Notes: generated from the sequence alone by a model not told the origin. DNA of 64,000 bases from Symbiodinium sp. CCMP2592 (GCA_905221615.1 CAJNDT010005868.1:1-64000), one strand, 5' to 3'. Counted from the first letter of the stretch, positions 9,784-20,880 are shown. Program-made: numbers and translations.

Positions 9784-12700
9784 ATGGGATCGGGAGGCTC
9801 CAAGAAATCCTCCGCGAAAGCCTCTGAGCCCGTTGCCGAGACGACCCCAGTCCAGGTCGGAAAAACATGAAATGGGGGGGCGACTTTATAAGGCTCTATT
9901 GTATGAGTATAGTGTGGGGCCTGAAAAGGGTTCTGGTATACTATGGAGCCTTTATACGGGGGAGACTATCAGAGTATGGGGCTCTTAGCAGGGGTATACT
10001 TTGTTAGTAAGGAGGTATACTATAGCATAGGGCCTTATGGCGCGGTACATTATCGTACAAACATAGTAAGGAAGCCTAAGTCTTTTTTTATGGTAAGTCG
10101 GCAGGCCCTGCAGTGTTCTGTTGTATCGCCAGGTGGAAGTGACATCTTCGGAGAAGCCCTCTGAAGCCGTTGCAGAGAAGCCAGCCGAAGCCGTTGCAGA
10201 GATGCCTGCAGAAGCTATGGCTGAAGGGCCCTATCAGATCGTGGACCCACCTGAGGACTTCGTGGTGGAAGGGCTTAAGGTTTCCGGGCCAGCACTGATT
10301 ATATGATTAGTATTAAAACTAGTATCAGGATTTGAAGGCTTACTGCTATTGTTGCTATTATGGCTGTGATGACAGTTTCGATTATGACCGAATAGTAGCA
10401 AGTAATGTTGCTTTTTGTTGTTGCGATGCACTGAAGATGCCGGTTGCATGTCTTGCAATGCTCCGAGCGATGGAGCAGGAAGCGAAACATATACAAGCTT
10501 TAGGTTTTAGGGTTTAGGGTCGGACTTAGTTTTTGGGTTCTCACCGGAGCTGCTTTGGACACCAATGCGAAGCATGTGTAGGCAACCTCATTCGTAATTT
10601 TTGGCTGTAGGTGTTACCTGATGTTTGAGGCTTCATCTTATGGTCGCTGCATTCACCGCCTTTTGGTTTGCTGGTTGTTCTTGGTATCCCAAACCCTACC
10701 TATTGTCTCCATTGTAGTTCCTGTTTTTGGTTTAACCAATTACATACTAAGGATCCTACATGGTAGCCCCTGAAAGGAACTACAATGGAGACTACAGGTA
10801 GACACTGAACCCAACAAGTACATGCCCAGGTTTGTGGTGGCGCTGTCGAAGAACATGGGGACGTTCGCGGCGGGAAGGTTCCTTTGAGCTGTTCAGAGAC
10901 TCCAATATCCCATAGTTACGGAGAATCCCTTAAATCATAGTAGGATCCCTAATAGCGTAAACCCTACCCCTCATCTAGAATCGTTTGCAGACCTTGCCTG
11001 GCTTTGCCCGAGTGTGAGTGTCAAAAATCCTTAACCCCTAAACCTTCAAACAGCCTGAACGGCAACCCTCTACCAAGGTATTGCAGGTTGCCAAGCATCC
11101 GGCGGAGCACATGATGCAGTACTGGCTCAAAGCTGCTCGGATTGGAATGTATTAATTCGTAAGAAATTGGGCAGGTAAACTTGAATACAAACCTGGGTTT
11201 CAACAGGCTGGTTCCTCTTGTCTAACTGTCAATGCTATGTTTATTCGTGCTATTAGTAGTCTGAAGATGTCGCTGTCAGGATTTCATGTTTTCATGTTTA
11301 TCATTATATATTCGCATCATGTGCAATATTCTCACTGTTATGACTTGTATTAAGTGTATTCTATTCTTATTATTGACTACAAAAACCCATGATTAATACT
11401 AAATACCATTATTAGTTTAATTGTGTCACTGTTACTGTTATGGGGGTTTAAGGGTTAGGGTTTAGGTTCAGGGTCAGTGCTTATAAGGAGGGGTTTAGGT
11501 TTACTTATAGTCTCCACTGTAGTTCCTTTTCCTGGTTAAACCAAGTTTATAGTTAGGATCCTATAAGGAAACCCAAAAAAGGCACTACAATGGAAACTAT
11601 GGCTAAATCATACTAGGGATCGCATATTACAGTAAGCCCCATAAAGTTGGAAATCGGATTAAGGCCAGACAGTGCCGGGATTCCCTCCACATTACTCTTA
11701 AGGATTAGGGCTATTGGTTTCCAACTTTTTGCCTTCTACCGTAGGGATCGATCCTTTGTACTGTAACATCAGCGATGCATGCCCCTGTCGTGCATGTGCA
11801 TACGCACTAGTGCATGAATGCAGAAGTGCATGCATGCGAACAAAGGGAGAACATGCATGTATTATGTAGTCAGGGAAGGTGCCTGTCCTTTCGTAGTGAT
11901 GATCTGAGGAGGTCTATCTAACCACGTAACCCTAAGGGTCCATGTACCAACATAGTATATACTTTGGCCCCAATGTACTTATATAGGGACTACTTTAAGG
12001 CATATGTATGTACTATTTGGGCACATGGACCCTCTGGGTAATGCAGCATAACATGAAGAGTGCAGGCAATGAGGTCCGACAGTGGGAGCCCTGTGTTTGG
12101 CAGCGCAGCTGAGGTCGAGTATGGACCTTCGGAAATCGCTTTCGTTCACATGCTCATGAGTTGCGGCTGGAGCTCCAATCACGTGCTCCGAAACGTTGGA
12201 GACGCTTCTTTTCCTCCGGACCCCCCAAGCATGCCACAGCCAGAAGCGGATGCTCCACAAGCTCCAGCGGCGGATGTCGAAGTTCTCACCGGAGAGGAGC
12301 TCTACAAGATCGCGGATCCTCCCGAAAGCTTTGTAGTGCAGGGCCTCCAGTCCTGCGCCGGAATGGTTGCTGAACGCGAAGACATACAGAACGCAAAGGT
12401 GGTGAAGGTGGCTAAACACCCGTCGGAGGGCGTCATGCGCTATTGGCTTCAGGTTGCCGCTTGGATACTTTGAGAGCAGCTTGTGTAGCCTGACCTTTGG
12501 TCCTTAACATCTGAAGCTCTGAGGCGTACCCAGAAAGATCATCATTCTATTTCATATTAAACTGTATCATATTCTGTACTATCTTAGACTATGCTCACTG
12601 TACTACACTATACTGTACTGTACCAAGGAGTATGGAGATCGCACTGCCTTTGTTCACATGCTCATGAGCTCCGGATGGACTTCCAACCTGCTCATCGAGG

Positions 12701-13188
12701 ATGTACCTCGAAAGGAACATGGGGCCTTCAGGGTTTCGGGGCCAGGCGACAATAATACGTTTCGGGGTTCAGGGTTTAGGGTTTGGGGATCCAGGATGTC
12801 AGCTGTGAACTTTTGTGAGTCGATGTAGGCTTGTCGATGCGGTCAAGTCGTGTTCATTTTGAGCGCTTGGCGCGCATGCCGGGCAAGAACGCATTTTCTC
12901 CTCTCGCGACAAGATAGAGCCCAAACCCCTAGCATCCTAAACCGTCAACCCTAAAACCACCTTGAACTGTCGCCTAACGTTCGTTTTCTTTCTTCGGCTA
13001 AATACTTTGGAACCTCTGACAAGGTCGGTGATGCAGAGTTTCCTCCAGACCCTCGCAACCTCCCTAGCTCCAAGCCCGCGGTGCCTCTGCCGGATCTGAA
13101 GCCGGCCGACTACGAGCAGGACAACTGCAGCCACAAATGGCCACCGCTACTGCCATTTTCATCACGACTACTACTGCTGCTGCGGCTC

Positions 13189-13221
<33 letters not shown>

Positions 13222-13837
13222 CTGCTGCTGCAGCTGCTGCTACTACCACTACTACGACTGCTGCTACTACTACTACTACTACGACTACTGCTGCTACTAC
13301 TACTACTCCGACCACTACTAACACATTTAATGTTAGCCGTTCCATTACGAGTGTTGTTATTTTTCTGTTAGCTCTAGCATTAGGCTTGCTTATGGTATCA
13401 GGACTGGCGACATTACTTCCCATGACTTGTTGTATTTAAACTGTGTCTTTGGACGCATCGTGAGCCTCACCTGATGTTTGCAGTGGCTGGAGTCGAAACC
13501 CCAAACGCGACAGCAAATCCCAATCTGTATGTTATTGGGGCCGACCTGAATTAATGCAGGGGTCGAAATAATTACTGATACTATTATGGGGGTTCCTTAT
13601 TCTACTTATCCCCTATTCTATAATGATTCAGGCCCCGATATTATAGTACACTTATAGATCCCTTCTAGTATCCCTAAAAGACTCCCTTTAAAGCAGCCCT
13701 ATTCTAATGATTCAGGCCCCTATATTATTCTTAGCGCATTCCATGTCACACAGGAGTTTGTCGACCCGTCTCACCTCGAGGCGATTGCTACCAACGAGGA
13801 CTTGAAGAGAGTGTTCCCGGAAGCCTCGAGTGGCTTG
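9784..13837 (+). CDS. Multi-exon gene with a tandemly duplicated domain, N-myristoylation-like start
   Basis: ATG at 9784 begins MGSGGSKKSSAKASEPVAET, a Gly-2/Ser-6 start typical of N-myristoylated proteins. Exons: 9784-9855, 10133-10279, 10437-10496, 11054-11131, 12114-12452, 12628-12702, 13024-13119 and 13754 to about 13820; almost all joins are phase 0. A domain occurs twice: DPPEDFVVEGL, VAKHPAEHMMQYWL, EYGPSEIAFVHMLMSCGW, VGDASFPPDP, and again DPPESFVVQGL, VAKHPSEGVMRYWL, EYGDRTAFVHMLMSSGW, VGDAEFPPDP. A Pro/Ala/Glu-rich linker (KPAEAVAEMPAEAMAEG) precedes the first. Comparison of the halves implies a GC donor at 11132. The family is not recognised. The 13754 exon reads FVDPSHLEAIATNEDLKRVF. 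Confidence 0.7.
10699..10798. mobile_element. MITE family F
   Basis: Ends CTATTGTCTCCATTGTAGTT and AACTACAATGGAGACTACAG; lies in the intron 10497-11053, which is absent from the second copy of the duplicated domain. Confidence 0.85.
11513..11605. mobile_element. MITE family F
   Basis: Ends ATAGTCTCCACTGTAGTTCC and CACTACAATGGAAACTATGG; inside intron 11132-12113. Confidence 0.85.
11627..11749. mobile_element. MITE family I
   Basis: Ends TTACAGTAAGCCCCATAAAG and TTTTTGCCTTCTACCGTAG. The left end contains GTAAGC and the right end TACCGTAG, so both splice signals lie in the inverted repeat. Confidence 0.85.
11932..12036. mobile_element. MITE family A
   Basis: Complete; CCTAAGGGTCCATGTACC and GGCACATGGACCCTCTGG. 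Lies upstream of exon 12114. Confidence 0.85.
13144..13320. repeat. ACT/GCT triplet array
   Basis: Imperfect (ACT)n with GCT blocks in the intron after 13119. Leu-rich and Thr-rich frames through it are artefacts. Confidence 0.85.
13545..13730. mobile_element. MITE family H, extended
   Basis: Family H sequence (GGGGTTCCTTATTCTACTTA) between inverted blocks of CTAATGATTCAGGCCCC; about 70 bases longer than other copies. Confidence 0.6.
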
Positions 13838-13903
13838 ACAACTCTCGGTTTAGGGTTTAGGGTTGGCTCTGGGTGAAGCTAATGCAGCTGCTAACAGTAT
13901 ACA

Positions 13904-14010
13904 TATCGGAGTTTCCGACAGTGAGGGGTACCTCATTTGGGGGTCTTTTTAATCAGGATCCTACCATTTTGGGTTCTAGATTTGGGTCCCTTATTATCGG
14001 AAACCCCATC
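13904..14010. mobile_element. MITE family C
   Basis: Ends ATCGGAGTTTCCGACAGTG and TTATTATCGGAAACCCC, diverged. Confidence 0.75.
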
Positions 14011-14289
14011 TCATATGGCACATGTAGATACGTCTAGACCAATGTAGGTGTGTGTATGTATACATATATTCATGTGTAGACGCATGCATCTACACATGCT
14101 TCCAAACTGAGGATGCGGAACATACTTTCCCTATTACGGTGTTGGTATTGTTCATGTTTCGCCTTAACCGTATAAACAACTGTTTTGAGCTCGGCACGTC
14201 CTTTGCAGCCAAGATCATATGGCAATTGTGTACTTATACCAAGCTCCTGACCTTTAGGCCTTGTCCTAAACCCTTAGCCCTATACCCAG

Positions 14290-16137
14290 GTGGACAAGTC
14301 AGGAGCATTTGGCGTGGGCCGAGTGGCTTCTGGCTAGAAGTTTCCGTTGCGGTCCCAGTCTTTGTCCTTTGTGAGGGGTTTACGGCTTTAGGGCTTCTCC
14401 TCTGCACCGACTCTGCCAAAAGCCTGACCAAAGCGACATTCACTTCAATCTGGTTTCCCTCGCATCAAGGTTCAAGGGTTTAGGGCTTCGGGCTTGGATG
14501 GGCTTGCGTGGGTCCTTTTGTGGTGATGGAAGAAGCGGCCATGCTGGCACCGTCCCACGTTTTAGTTCCCAGCTTTTGTCGGAATTTCAGGCGGAAGCCG
14601 AGGATGAACCCGCCCGCTACGGCGCCCACTTCTTCGAGATTGAGGAAGGAAGCCAGAAATACACTCTCACCTGCGCTGTGAAGTTGGCAGAAGGAGAGGA
14701 CTTCCCTCCCGAGCCCCGTGCTACAAAGGGAAGGGCGGTAGCACTCGCTGCCTGAGGGTTGGTAGATGCCCTGGCCTCTTGCATAGGGGGTTTTGTTGCA
14801 AACAGCACCCATAGATCACTAGCGGCACTTGGAGCAATGTTGGAGACTTAGTTGACTTGCAGATCCCAAAGTAAACGTGGAAGGCCCGTGTTGTTTTGTG
14901 TGTGTGGAGCGTCCATCGCTCGCATGGCGACACGGCCAAACGGTCTCACTGCGCGACTGCCTTAAGGCAGGAGTTCGCAATTTGCTGATGCATGCGAACG
15001 ACGTGTACAGCTTCGCGCGAGAGGATGTGACTTTCTTTGCACGCTCGCTTTTCTCTTGAAAAGAAGCAAGAATTGCTGCGTGCATGGTCGAGTTCAGCTA
15101 GTTCGTGTCCTAAGGGTCCCCCAAACCCTAATTACCCATAGGCCGCCATAGGCCCCATAGTAGCTCCTTGTTGGGATTACCTTATAGGATTCTACTTATA
15201 TGAACCCCAAGGAGGAACGACTTTGGGGCCTATCTCGTTGCCAGGATGAGGCGACTGCGCAAGGCCAAGCACCCATAGCACCCAAGCCTGGTAAGTGCAC
15301 ACCGACGCACCCCGCCAGAATCATCGATTTTGTGGGGGTTCTGCTTGGAAACCAGAAGCCCCTGCATAACCACAATGGAGCAGAGATGAACCCGTTGGAT
15401 TATGGGTTATCTATATCCAGCTCCTGACATCAAACGTTGGATACCCTATGAGCCCTAACCGCATTGCATGATGGTTTAAATCGGCCATCAACACATTCGA
15501 TTGGCTGCTTTTTGCAGACATTCATATGCTTGGGGTCCTTATGATAAGGATCCTACTATTTAGGGTGCTCTATTAGGGTCCCCCATTTTCGGAAATTCCC
15601 ATATCGAGCCCCAATAAGACCTCCAAGCAGCCTGTGGGTTACGGCCATAGAGTACAAGCGACTCTATGGTTCATGTGGGTGGTTGTCAACATTAGCGTCC
15701 CTGTTTGGGTACCCTAAAGAATAGGTGCCGTGTTATAGTAGGACAACTACCCATGTGCAAAAAAATCATTACGATTCGAAACCCAATCCCAAGCCCACCC
15801 TAAGCCTCAAATCCTGATGAGTTTAGGCGCCTGGGTTTAGTGGCGTTCACAGAACTACTCCGAGCCATTGAACCTGCCCCAAAGCCCCAGAGCCAACATG
15901 GTACGCACTGCAGAAGCACTTGTTTCTGCCAGATGCCAAATCCAGAGCCCTGAAGGACTAGCACTAGGATCATATGTAACTTTTGGAACGAGCGCTATAA
16001 TAGCTTAACCAATGCTTAGTCGTGTTTTGAGAGGTCCCATCGTCATGGGCCAAATCCATTTCAGGCTGCAGGAGGAGAGTTGCCGTTCAGACCTGTCGTC
16101 TCAGCGTTCGAGCTTCATGTTGAAAGAGCTCGTTTAA
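14290..16137 (+). CDS. Plus-strand exon cluster, possibly continuing the 9784 gene
   Basis: Exons 14290-14322 (VDKSGAFGVGR), 14423-14452 (PDQSDIHFNL), 14573-14737 (AEDEPARYGAHFFEIEEGSQ then KYTLTCAVKLAEGEDFPPEP), 15245-15427, 15914-15955 (KHLFLPDAKSRALK) and 16072-16137 (EESCRSDLSSQRSSFMLKEL then a TAA stop). Splice sites include GTGGCT, GTTTCC and GTAGCA donors and a GA donor at 15956. The 15245 exon either stops at 15427 or uses a textbook GTAAGT donor at 15291. The YG...FPPEP pattern faintly resembles the repeated domain upstream. Two alternative ends mean this may be two genes. Confidence 0.5.
15143..15231. mobile_element. MITE family G
   Basis: Ends GGCCCCATAGTAGCTCC and GGAACGACTTTGGGGCCTAT; ends 13 bases before exon 15245. 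Confidence 0.75.
15536..15601. mobile_element. MITE family C, left end missing
   Basis: Core TTAGGGTGCTCTATTAGGG and right end CCATTTTCGGAAATTCCC are present; the left inverted repeat is gone. Confidence 0.7.
15678..15755. mobile_element. MITE family D, internally deleted
   Basis: GGGTGGTTGTCAACATTAG to GGACAACTACCCATG with the core inverted relative to other copies. Confidence 0.65.
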
Positions 16138-16141
16138 GATG

Positions 16142-16422
16142 TCAGGGGCCTGGTGTAGCTCTACCCAGTTTAACTGATTCTAGGAGGTTGGTGTCCTCAA
16201 GTATTTGCTTATTTTGCCTCTCTTGAAACATGTAATGGTGTTTCGAATCCAGCCCCTCTTTGAGGGCTTGTAGGACTGCCGATCCCTTCGTCAGAAGCCA
16301 TGTTCGGGATGCGTTTGTTGTGGTAGCTGCCCAAGTGGCCAATGGAAAGGGCTGACTATACTATCGTTCCACACCGGTCCGTATGTACATATGTATATAT
16401 ATATATATATATATATACATAC

Positions 16423-16455
<33 letters not shown>

Positions 16456-18049
16456 GTAAACATGTATGTACATTAGTGTTTTGGACTGTGTGTGTAGAGC
16501 CAGAGAACTGGGTAGGCTTCCACCAATCTGCAGCAATTGCATCTAACAGATGACATGATGACGTTGATCCTTCCTCACTGGCCAGTCACAGAGAATGTCT
16601 TGCAGAGAACTGACTTAGGCACCCGTTTTCGGATTGAGAAAGGTGGGATAGTAGTTCTTCGAATGCGAGCAGCCACAGGGCGTAGAGTTTTCCACCTCAA
16701 TACAGGCATCTAGCTGGCCTTCAGTTTTATGTTTCCATGACCATCTGCATGCTAAAGGATATCTACAACTCGTACAGCATAATTTGAATGAGACTGAACC
16801 CACCCCAAATCCCCGCGAAGAGGATACTCTGCAAAGCCACCCGTCACAGCCTCGGGAAGAGAATGGCATGTGCAATTCTCGCACCTGCTGTCAGAGCTCT
16901 GCGCTCTACTATGGTCTACTATAACGTACTGTGTACTATACAATTATAATGTTAATGGACTGCATAATCCATTATCGTATACTTTAGTATACGTATGCAG
17001 TCCCAAAGGACCCAAGTACCTCTATAGCAGACTCTAGGGTTTCCGTATTAGGAATTACTATTATGATTTGGGGAAGTATTCCCCCAAACAGTATATACCT
17101 GGGACGCTTTGGGAGTTACAACATTCCATCAGTTCCTTTTTAGCAGCTCCGGGGCCTCAGGCTGCGTCTCCGGAGCTCGAAGACGGATTGCTGCGCTTTT
17201 GAGTGAATAGGACTCCTTTGAAGGGCTTCTTTAAAGGGGGTCTGTAAGGGTACTATATAGTTTAGGGGCCTTAATAGTTTGAATAGGGTTCGCGGGCACA
17301 CTCTAGCCCCAAGGGTCCAAAGGACGCAATAATTAGGTACTTGGCTTTAGGATAGTAGTTCTGTAGGTCAGGATTTCGGAGAGTATAGTTATTGGGTACT
17401 TGGACCTTTGGGGTAAATGCCCGAAGACTCCAAGTAGCCCAAAGAAGGTACCATTTGTAGACCTTAGACCGCAAAGTAGGTACTGCTTCTATACTTGGAG
17501 TCTTAGGGATAGTGCTTATAAAGTGTAGGATGTAGGGATCGGAGCTTGCAGAGCACGCTTGATAGGCGACAGCAGCCCTTGTCCCCGAGGCCATCTAAAC
17601 GCATGGCACAAAGTAATTAGTCTAGAAAGCGCATAGCCCATCTTCATGCATTTTTACATGAACTGGCCCCTTAAGAACCCCCAAGCCAACAAGACCTAAA
17701 TTCCAAACCGACAAATGTTAAGGGTTTAGGGCCCTAAACCCTAAGCCCTGAACCCTAAGACCCTAAACCCTAACAAACCCTAAACCCTAAAACACCCTAA
17801 ACCCCAAAGACAGAAACTGCCCCGGTCTCCAGAGGCCGAGAGGCCGCAAGAAGATCCGAAGCCCCCGTTTGGGCCTCACAGTGCTTCGGGGTTTGGGGTT
17901 TAGGGTTCCTTTGAAAGGCATCCTTATAGGGATCTCGGAATCTATAAGTTAAGGGATGTTGGAGTTCGTTTGGGGTATTCGCCTCACCGGAGAGCCTAGA
18001 TTCGTGACAGGAACTCCACCCCTTTGAGCTTTCGATGCCTGGTATCTTG
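16142..18049 (-). CDS. Multi-exon minus-strand gene, Cys-containing, product unknown
   Basis: Exons from high to low: 18049-17988 (YQASKAQRGGVPVTNLGSP before GTGAGG), 17874-17818 (AQTGASDLLAASRPLETGA before GTTTCT), 16884-16770 (CENCTCHSLPEAVTGGFAEY), 16718-16623 (QLDACIEVENSTPCGCSHSK) and about 16330-16142 (LTKGSAVLQALKEGLDSKHH, then FQERQNKQILEDTNLLESVK and a stop). Two exons carry close Cys/His groups that could bind metal. The stop is 5 bases from the stop of the plus-strand cluster. Joins across 17818-16884 are not proven. Confidence 0.5.
16385..16460. repeat. TA dinucleotide repeat
   Basis: (TA)n with short TG and TACATA interruptions. Confidence 0.9.
17007..17116. mobile_element. MITE family B, reverse orientation
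   Basis: CCCAAAGGACCCAAGTACC to TGGGACGCTTTGGG; core reads TACTATTATGATTTGGGG. Confidence 0.85.
17291..17415. mobile_element. MITE family Q
   Basis: CCCAAGGGTCCAAAGGACGC to AGTACTTGGACCTTTGGGG; core ATAATTAGGTACTTGGCTTT. Other copies are at 25549 and 49325. Confidence 0.75.
17715..17910. repeat. Telomere-like tracts, mostly CCCTAAA
   Basis: Ten or so CCCTAAACCC variants interrupted by the minus exon 17874-17818. Confidence 0.8.
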
Positions 18050-18164
18050 CTCGTCGTGCGAGTTCTGAGACCACCCACCCAGGACTATACATAATGTACA
18101 GTGTAGCATCTTTCAAATTTCATCTTTTGACACCACAACGGCCGGGTATAGGCCGGCATTTGAC

Positions 18165-18403
18165 AGCCGGATGACTGCTGTTATTGAAGCGAGCTTGTGT
18201 TGGTTGCTCATGTACTTCCTTGCCAGCCGACGACGCGCGCGCGTTATCTTTTTACTACGTTGCGAGAGTTGTCCGAGTGCGAGTGTCAAAACCCCAAACC
18301 CCGAGCCCCGCGAGCTTCTAGCTTCTTTGCCTCGCGCGTAAAGTCACCGGTAAACGGTAGTTCCAAAAGCAGCCCCAAAGAAGCTCCGAATGAAACTCTG
18401 TAG
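18165..18403 (+). CDS. Two exon candidates, membrane-segment-like
   Basis: About 18168-18241 reads MTAVIEASLCWLLMYFLASR before a GTTATC donor, a plausible membrane helix followed by arginines. About 18322-18403 reads SSFFASRVKSPVNGSSKSSP and ends in a stop at 18403. The second block is also open on the minus strand (EFHSELLWGCFWNYRLP), so its strand is unsure. Confidence 0.35.
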
Positions 18404-18887
18404 ACCTTAAATCCAACCCCGCTAAATAAGAGGCAAAAACCCAACCCCCCCTTCCCGCAAAAACACTAACACCCTATGTGCTATCCTTTCTATTCTTGAG
18501 CCTCAGTTACACCGTAGAGGCAGCCCTTGGCAGGCGCTTTCCCTAAGCCTCCCAGTGGGCCTTTTTTCCTTTTTGTAGTCGTAGGTTCCTTATAACGTTA
18601 CCCAATACGAGAAAGTGGAGGCCTTTTTGTTCCTAGTTTGCTGGGCATCCAGTTCCTAGCATCATGCTAAACCCTATGCTTGCCAGGAGGTCCCTAGACC
18701 CTTTATGGACCCACTGATAATATCCTTGGAAGCAGAAATGGAAAGGGAAGGACGGTCCGCTCAAGGTTGGAATTCTTTTGGTCATACACCCGACCCGCTT
18801 CTAATTCTGAAGGCCCTTCGACTAAAATGCTCGAAACCCGGCAATCATCCCCCCTAAACCCTAAACCAGGCATATTCGCACGACCAA
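18404..18887. other. Unassigned stretch
   Basis: Holds CCCTAAA variants and a fragment with GTGGGCC and GGGGCCACTGAGG-like motifs also seen at 20345 and 46885. No exon is supported. Confidence 0.4.
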
Positions 18888-20076
18888 GGGCCTTTTTGTC
18901 AAAGCTCCCAATGCGGCTAAGGAAATGCCCGTCGGGGGGGCCGCCACTTGGTTGGCAATAGGGGTTTAGGGATTAGGGGAATAGGCTGCAAAAAAAGGGG
19001 AATAGGCTGAAGGTACTCTGGTTCGATGGGGGTTACTGCGAGGGTTTTAGAAGGGGTACTACACGGGTTCTATACTAGAGGGTTCTCTGCATCGCTTCTC
19101 GATGTCGGGCGGGAGTCAGGTTTAGAGGCTGAGGGTTTAGGGTTATAGAGTGGCTTGGGCGAGCACATGCGACGACTCCTCGGCTTTTTGCTGTCCTCCC
19201 CAAGGTACTTGTGGTTTCGGCTGCCTTGTGTCCTTGCTATAGATGCAAGTGGTACAGCAGGTAAACCCGAGCACGATATTCATGAGAGCATAAGCATGCA
19301 CGCACGGCTGAAATCCAAGTCCGAGAAACTTCTTGCATGCTCGTGCCACCGCACCTGTAAACTATGCCTGAGACCTCGAGGTGTCCTTTCCACACCTCTC
19401 AGTGTGTCCCAACATCGAAATATTCCGTTTGATTCTTAGCCACTGAATTCTAAACCTCTAAACCCCTAAACCCTAAATCCTACACCCTATAAACTAAACC
19501 CCAAACCCTAGGCTTAGTCCGCCTTGCCCCGCAGTGGGGCCCCTCTTGCGAAACTGGGCCATGACAACTACTTTCTGATGGTGCTCGTAGCAGCAAGCCC
19601 AAAGGGTCCTAGGTACTGGTTTACTGGTTTAGGGTTTTAGGGTTTAGGGTTTTAGGGTCTATAGGGTTTAGGATTCAGGATCGCTTGCCCAAAGGGTCCT
19701 AGGTACTGTTATGGGGCATACTTCCCCAAATCATAATAGTAATTCCTAATATGGAAGCCCTACATTCTGCTATAGAGGTACTTTGGACCCTGTGGGAAGT
19801 GTCGGAGATCACCAAGATCCGCATCTTGTTTACTTTCGGTTGGTACATACAGTTTGCTCCTTATCACACCCTTTTTTCTCGTAGGGCGTGGATGAAGCCA
19901 GCTAGCACATGGAGCTCTTACAAGGAACGCTGTTGTAGTTCTCTCGGCCCTTGCCTGATTGCCTGAGACCTCTCTAGGTTGAGGGCCCCCGCCGTAGCCC
20001 CGCTGAGGCCTAGTGCGGAGGAATCCTTGCGACGTGAGCTGCCGGGGCCTGTGGTCGAAACGTCTGGTCACACATA
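18888..20076 (+). CDS. Plus-strand exon cluster with terminal exon
   Basis: Exons 18891-18959 (GLFVKAPNAAKEMPVGGAAT then WLAIG before GTTTAGGG), about 19155-19201 (GEHMRRLLGFLLSSP before GTACTT) and 19988-20076 (APAVAPLRPSAEESLRRELP then a TAG stop). Acceptors read AAG or GAG followed by G. Whether they form one gene is not shown. The last block has a weaker minus-strand alternative rich in Gly, Arg and Pro. Confidence 0.45.
18960..19145. repeat. Telomere-like tract and derivatives
   Basis: Starts as GTTTAGGGATTAGGGG immediately after the exon ending at 18959. Confidence 0.6.
19440..19700. repeat. Telomere-like tracts with B-element fragment
   Basis: CCCTAAA variants to 19510 and TTTAGGG variants from 19628; a 23-base B left end lies at 19596-19618. 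Confidence 0.7.
19687..19797. mobile_element. MITE family B
   Basis: CCCAAAGGGTCCTAGGTACT to TACTTTGGACCCTGTGGG, complete. Confidence 0.85.
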
Positions 20077-20150
20077 GGGTTTTGTTGCATTGCTAATATT
20101 GGTATCCCTTTCGAGTTCCCTGAGAACTATACTATAGAAGCCTATAGAAG

Positions 20151-20154
<4 letters not shown>

Positions 20155-20217
<63 letters not shown>

Positions 20218-20306
20218 GGAGAGAGAGCGAAGCAGTACCTTTTGCAATTTTTAAGTCGGGGTCTCGGAGTCCGTGTGTGGGAGAGAGAGAGAGAGAGAGA
20301 GAGAAG
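20155..20306. repeat. GA dinucleotide repeats
   Basis: (GA)n at 20155-20228 and 20281-20306, in a locally duplicated unit: AGTCGGGGTCTC occurs at 20253 and 20306. Confidence 0.85.
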
Positions 20307-20475
20307 TCGGGGTCTCCAAAGCCGAATAGTAGGAAACAGGGCGCCCTTGATTGTACAAGGGGCCACTGAGGAATTGGCACCCCTGTATACCATGTCCTTA
20401 TATCCCTACACTGCGCCAGGGACGCTCTTCTAGGGCCTTATAGGCGCTTAGGGCTGGGGAATGTTGAGGTTCTAC

Positions 20476-20575
20476 CTGTAGTCTCCATTGTAGCTCCTTT
20501 TTGGGATTACCTTTTAGGATCCTTAGTATATAAGTGTTTGAACCACAAAAAGGAACTACAATGGAGACCATCGGT
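20476..20575. mobile_element. MITE family F
   Basis: Ends TGTAGTCTCCATTGTAGCTC and AACTACAATGGAGACCATCG. Confidence 0.85.
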
Positions 20576-20666
20576 ATGCTTTATGTGATGCTTGTCTGCT
20601 TTTGTTGGGAAAGGGGGGTTGGGTTTCCTTGGTCTTGAAACTCCGATCTGCTGACGCCGATCACCT

Positions 20667-20880
20667 TACAGTAGAAGCCTAAAAGTTGGAAACCAAATAG
20701 CCTCTATCCTTAAGGCTTACCGTTGGTTAGTAGGGAATGGAAGAATGGTAGTAATAGTAGTTATAATGGTACCCCATTCCTCCATTCCCTACTAACCAAA
20801 GGTCAGAAGAGTCATGCACAGGGAATCCCAGGACTATTTGGCCTTAGTCCGGTTCCCAACTTTAGGGGGTTTACTGTAAG
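20667..20880. mobile_element. MITE family I with nested J
   Basis: Left end TTACAGTAGAAGCCTAAAAG and right end TTTACTGTAAG. A complete J element (about 20716-20806) sits inside. The right end supplies the AG before exon 20881. Confidence 0.85.
20716..20806. mobile_element. MITE family J, nested in I
   Basis: Long palindrome TTGGTTAGTAGGGAATGG to CCATTCCCTACTAACCAAAG. Flanked by AAGG and AAGA, a possible 4-base target duplication. Confidence 0.85.

Noticed and set aside
14042..14260. Frame through TACATATA-rich sequence
   Set aside because: Low-complexity, no splice signals.
17271..17594. 107-codon minus frame
   Set aside because: Most of it is translated Q element sequence.
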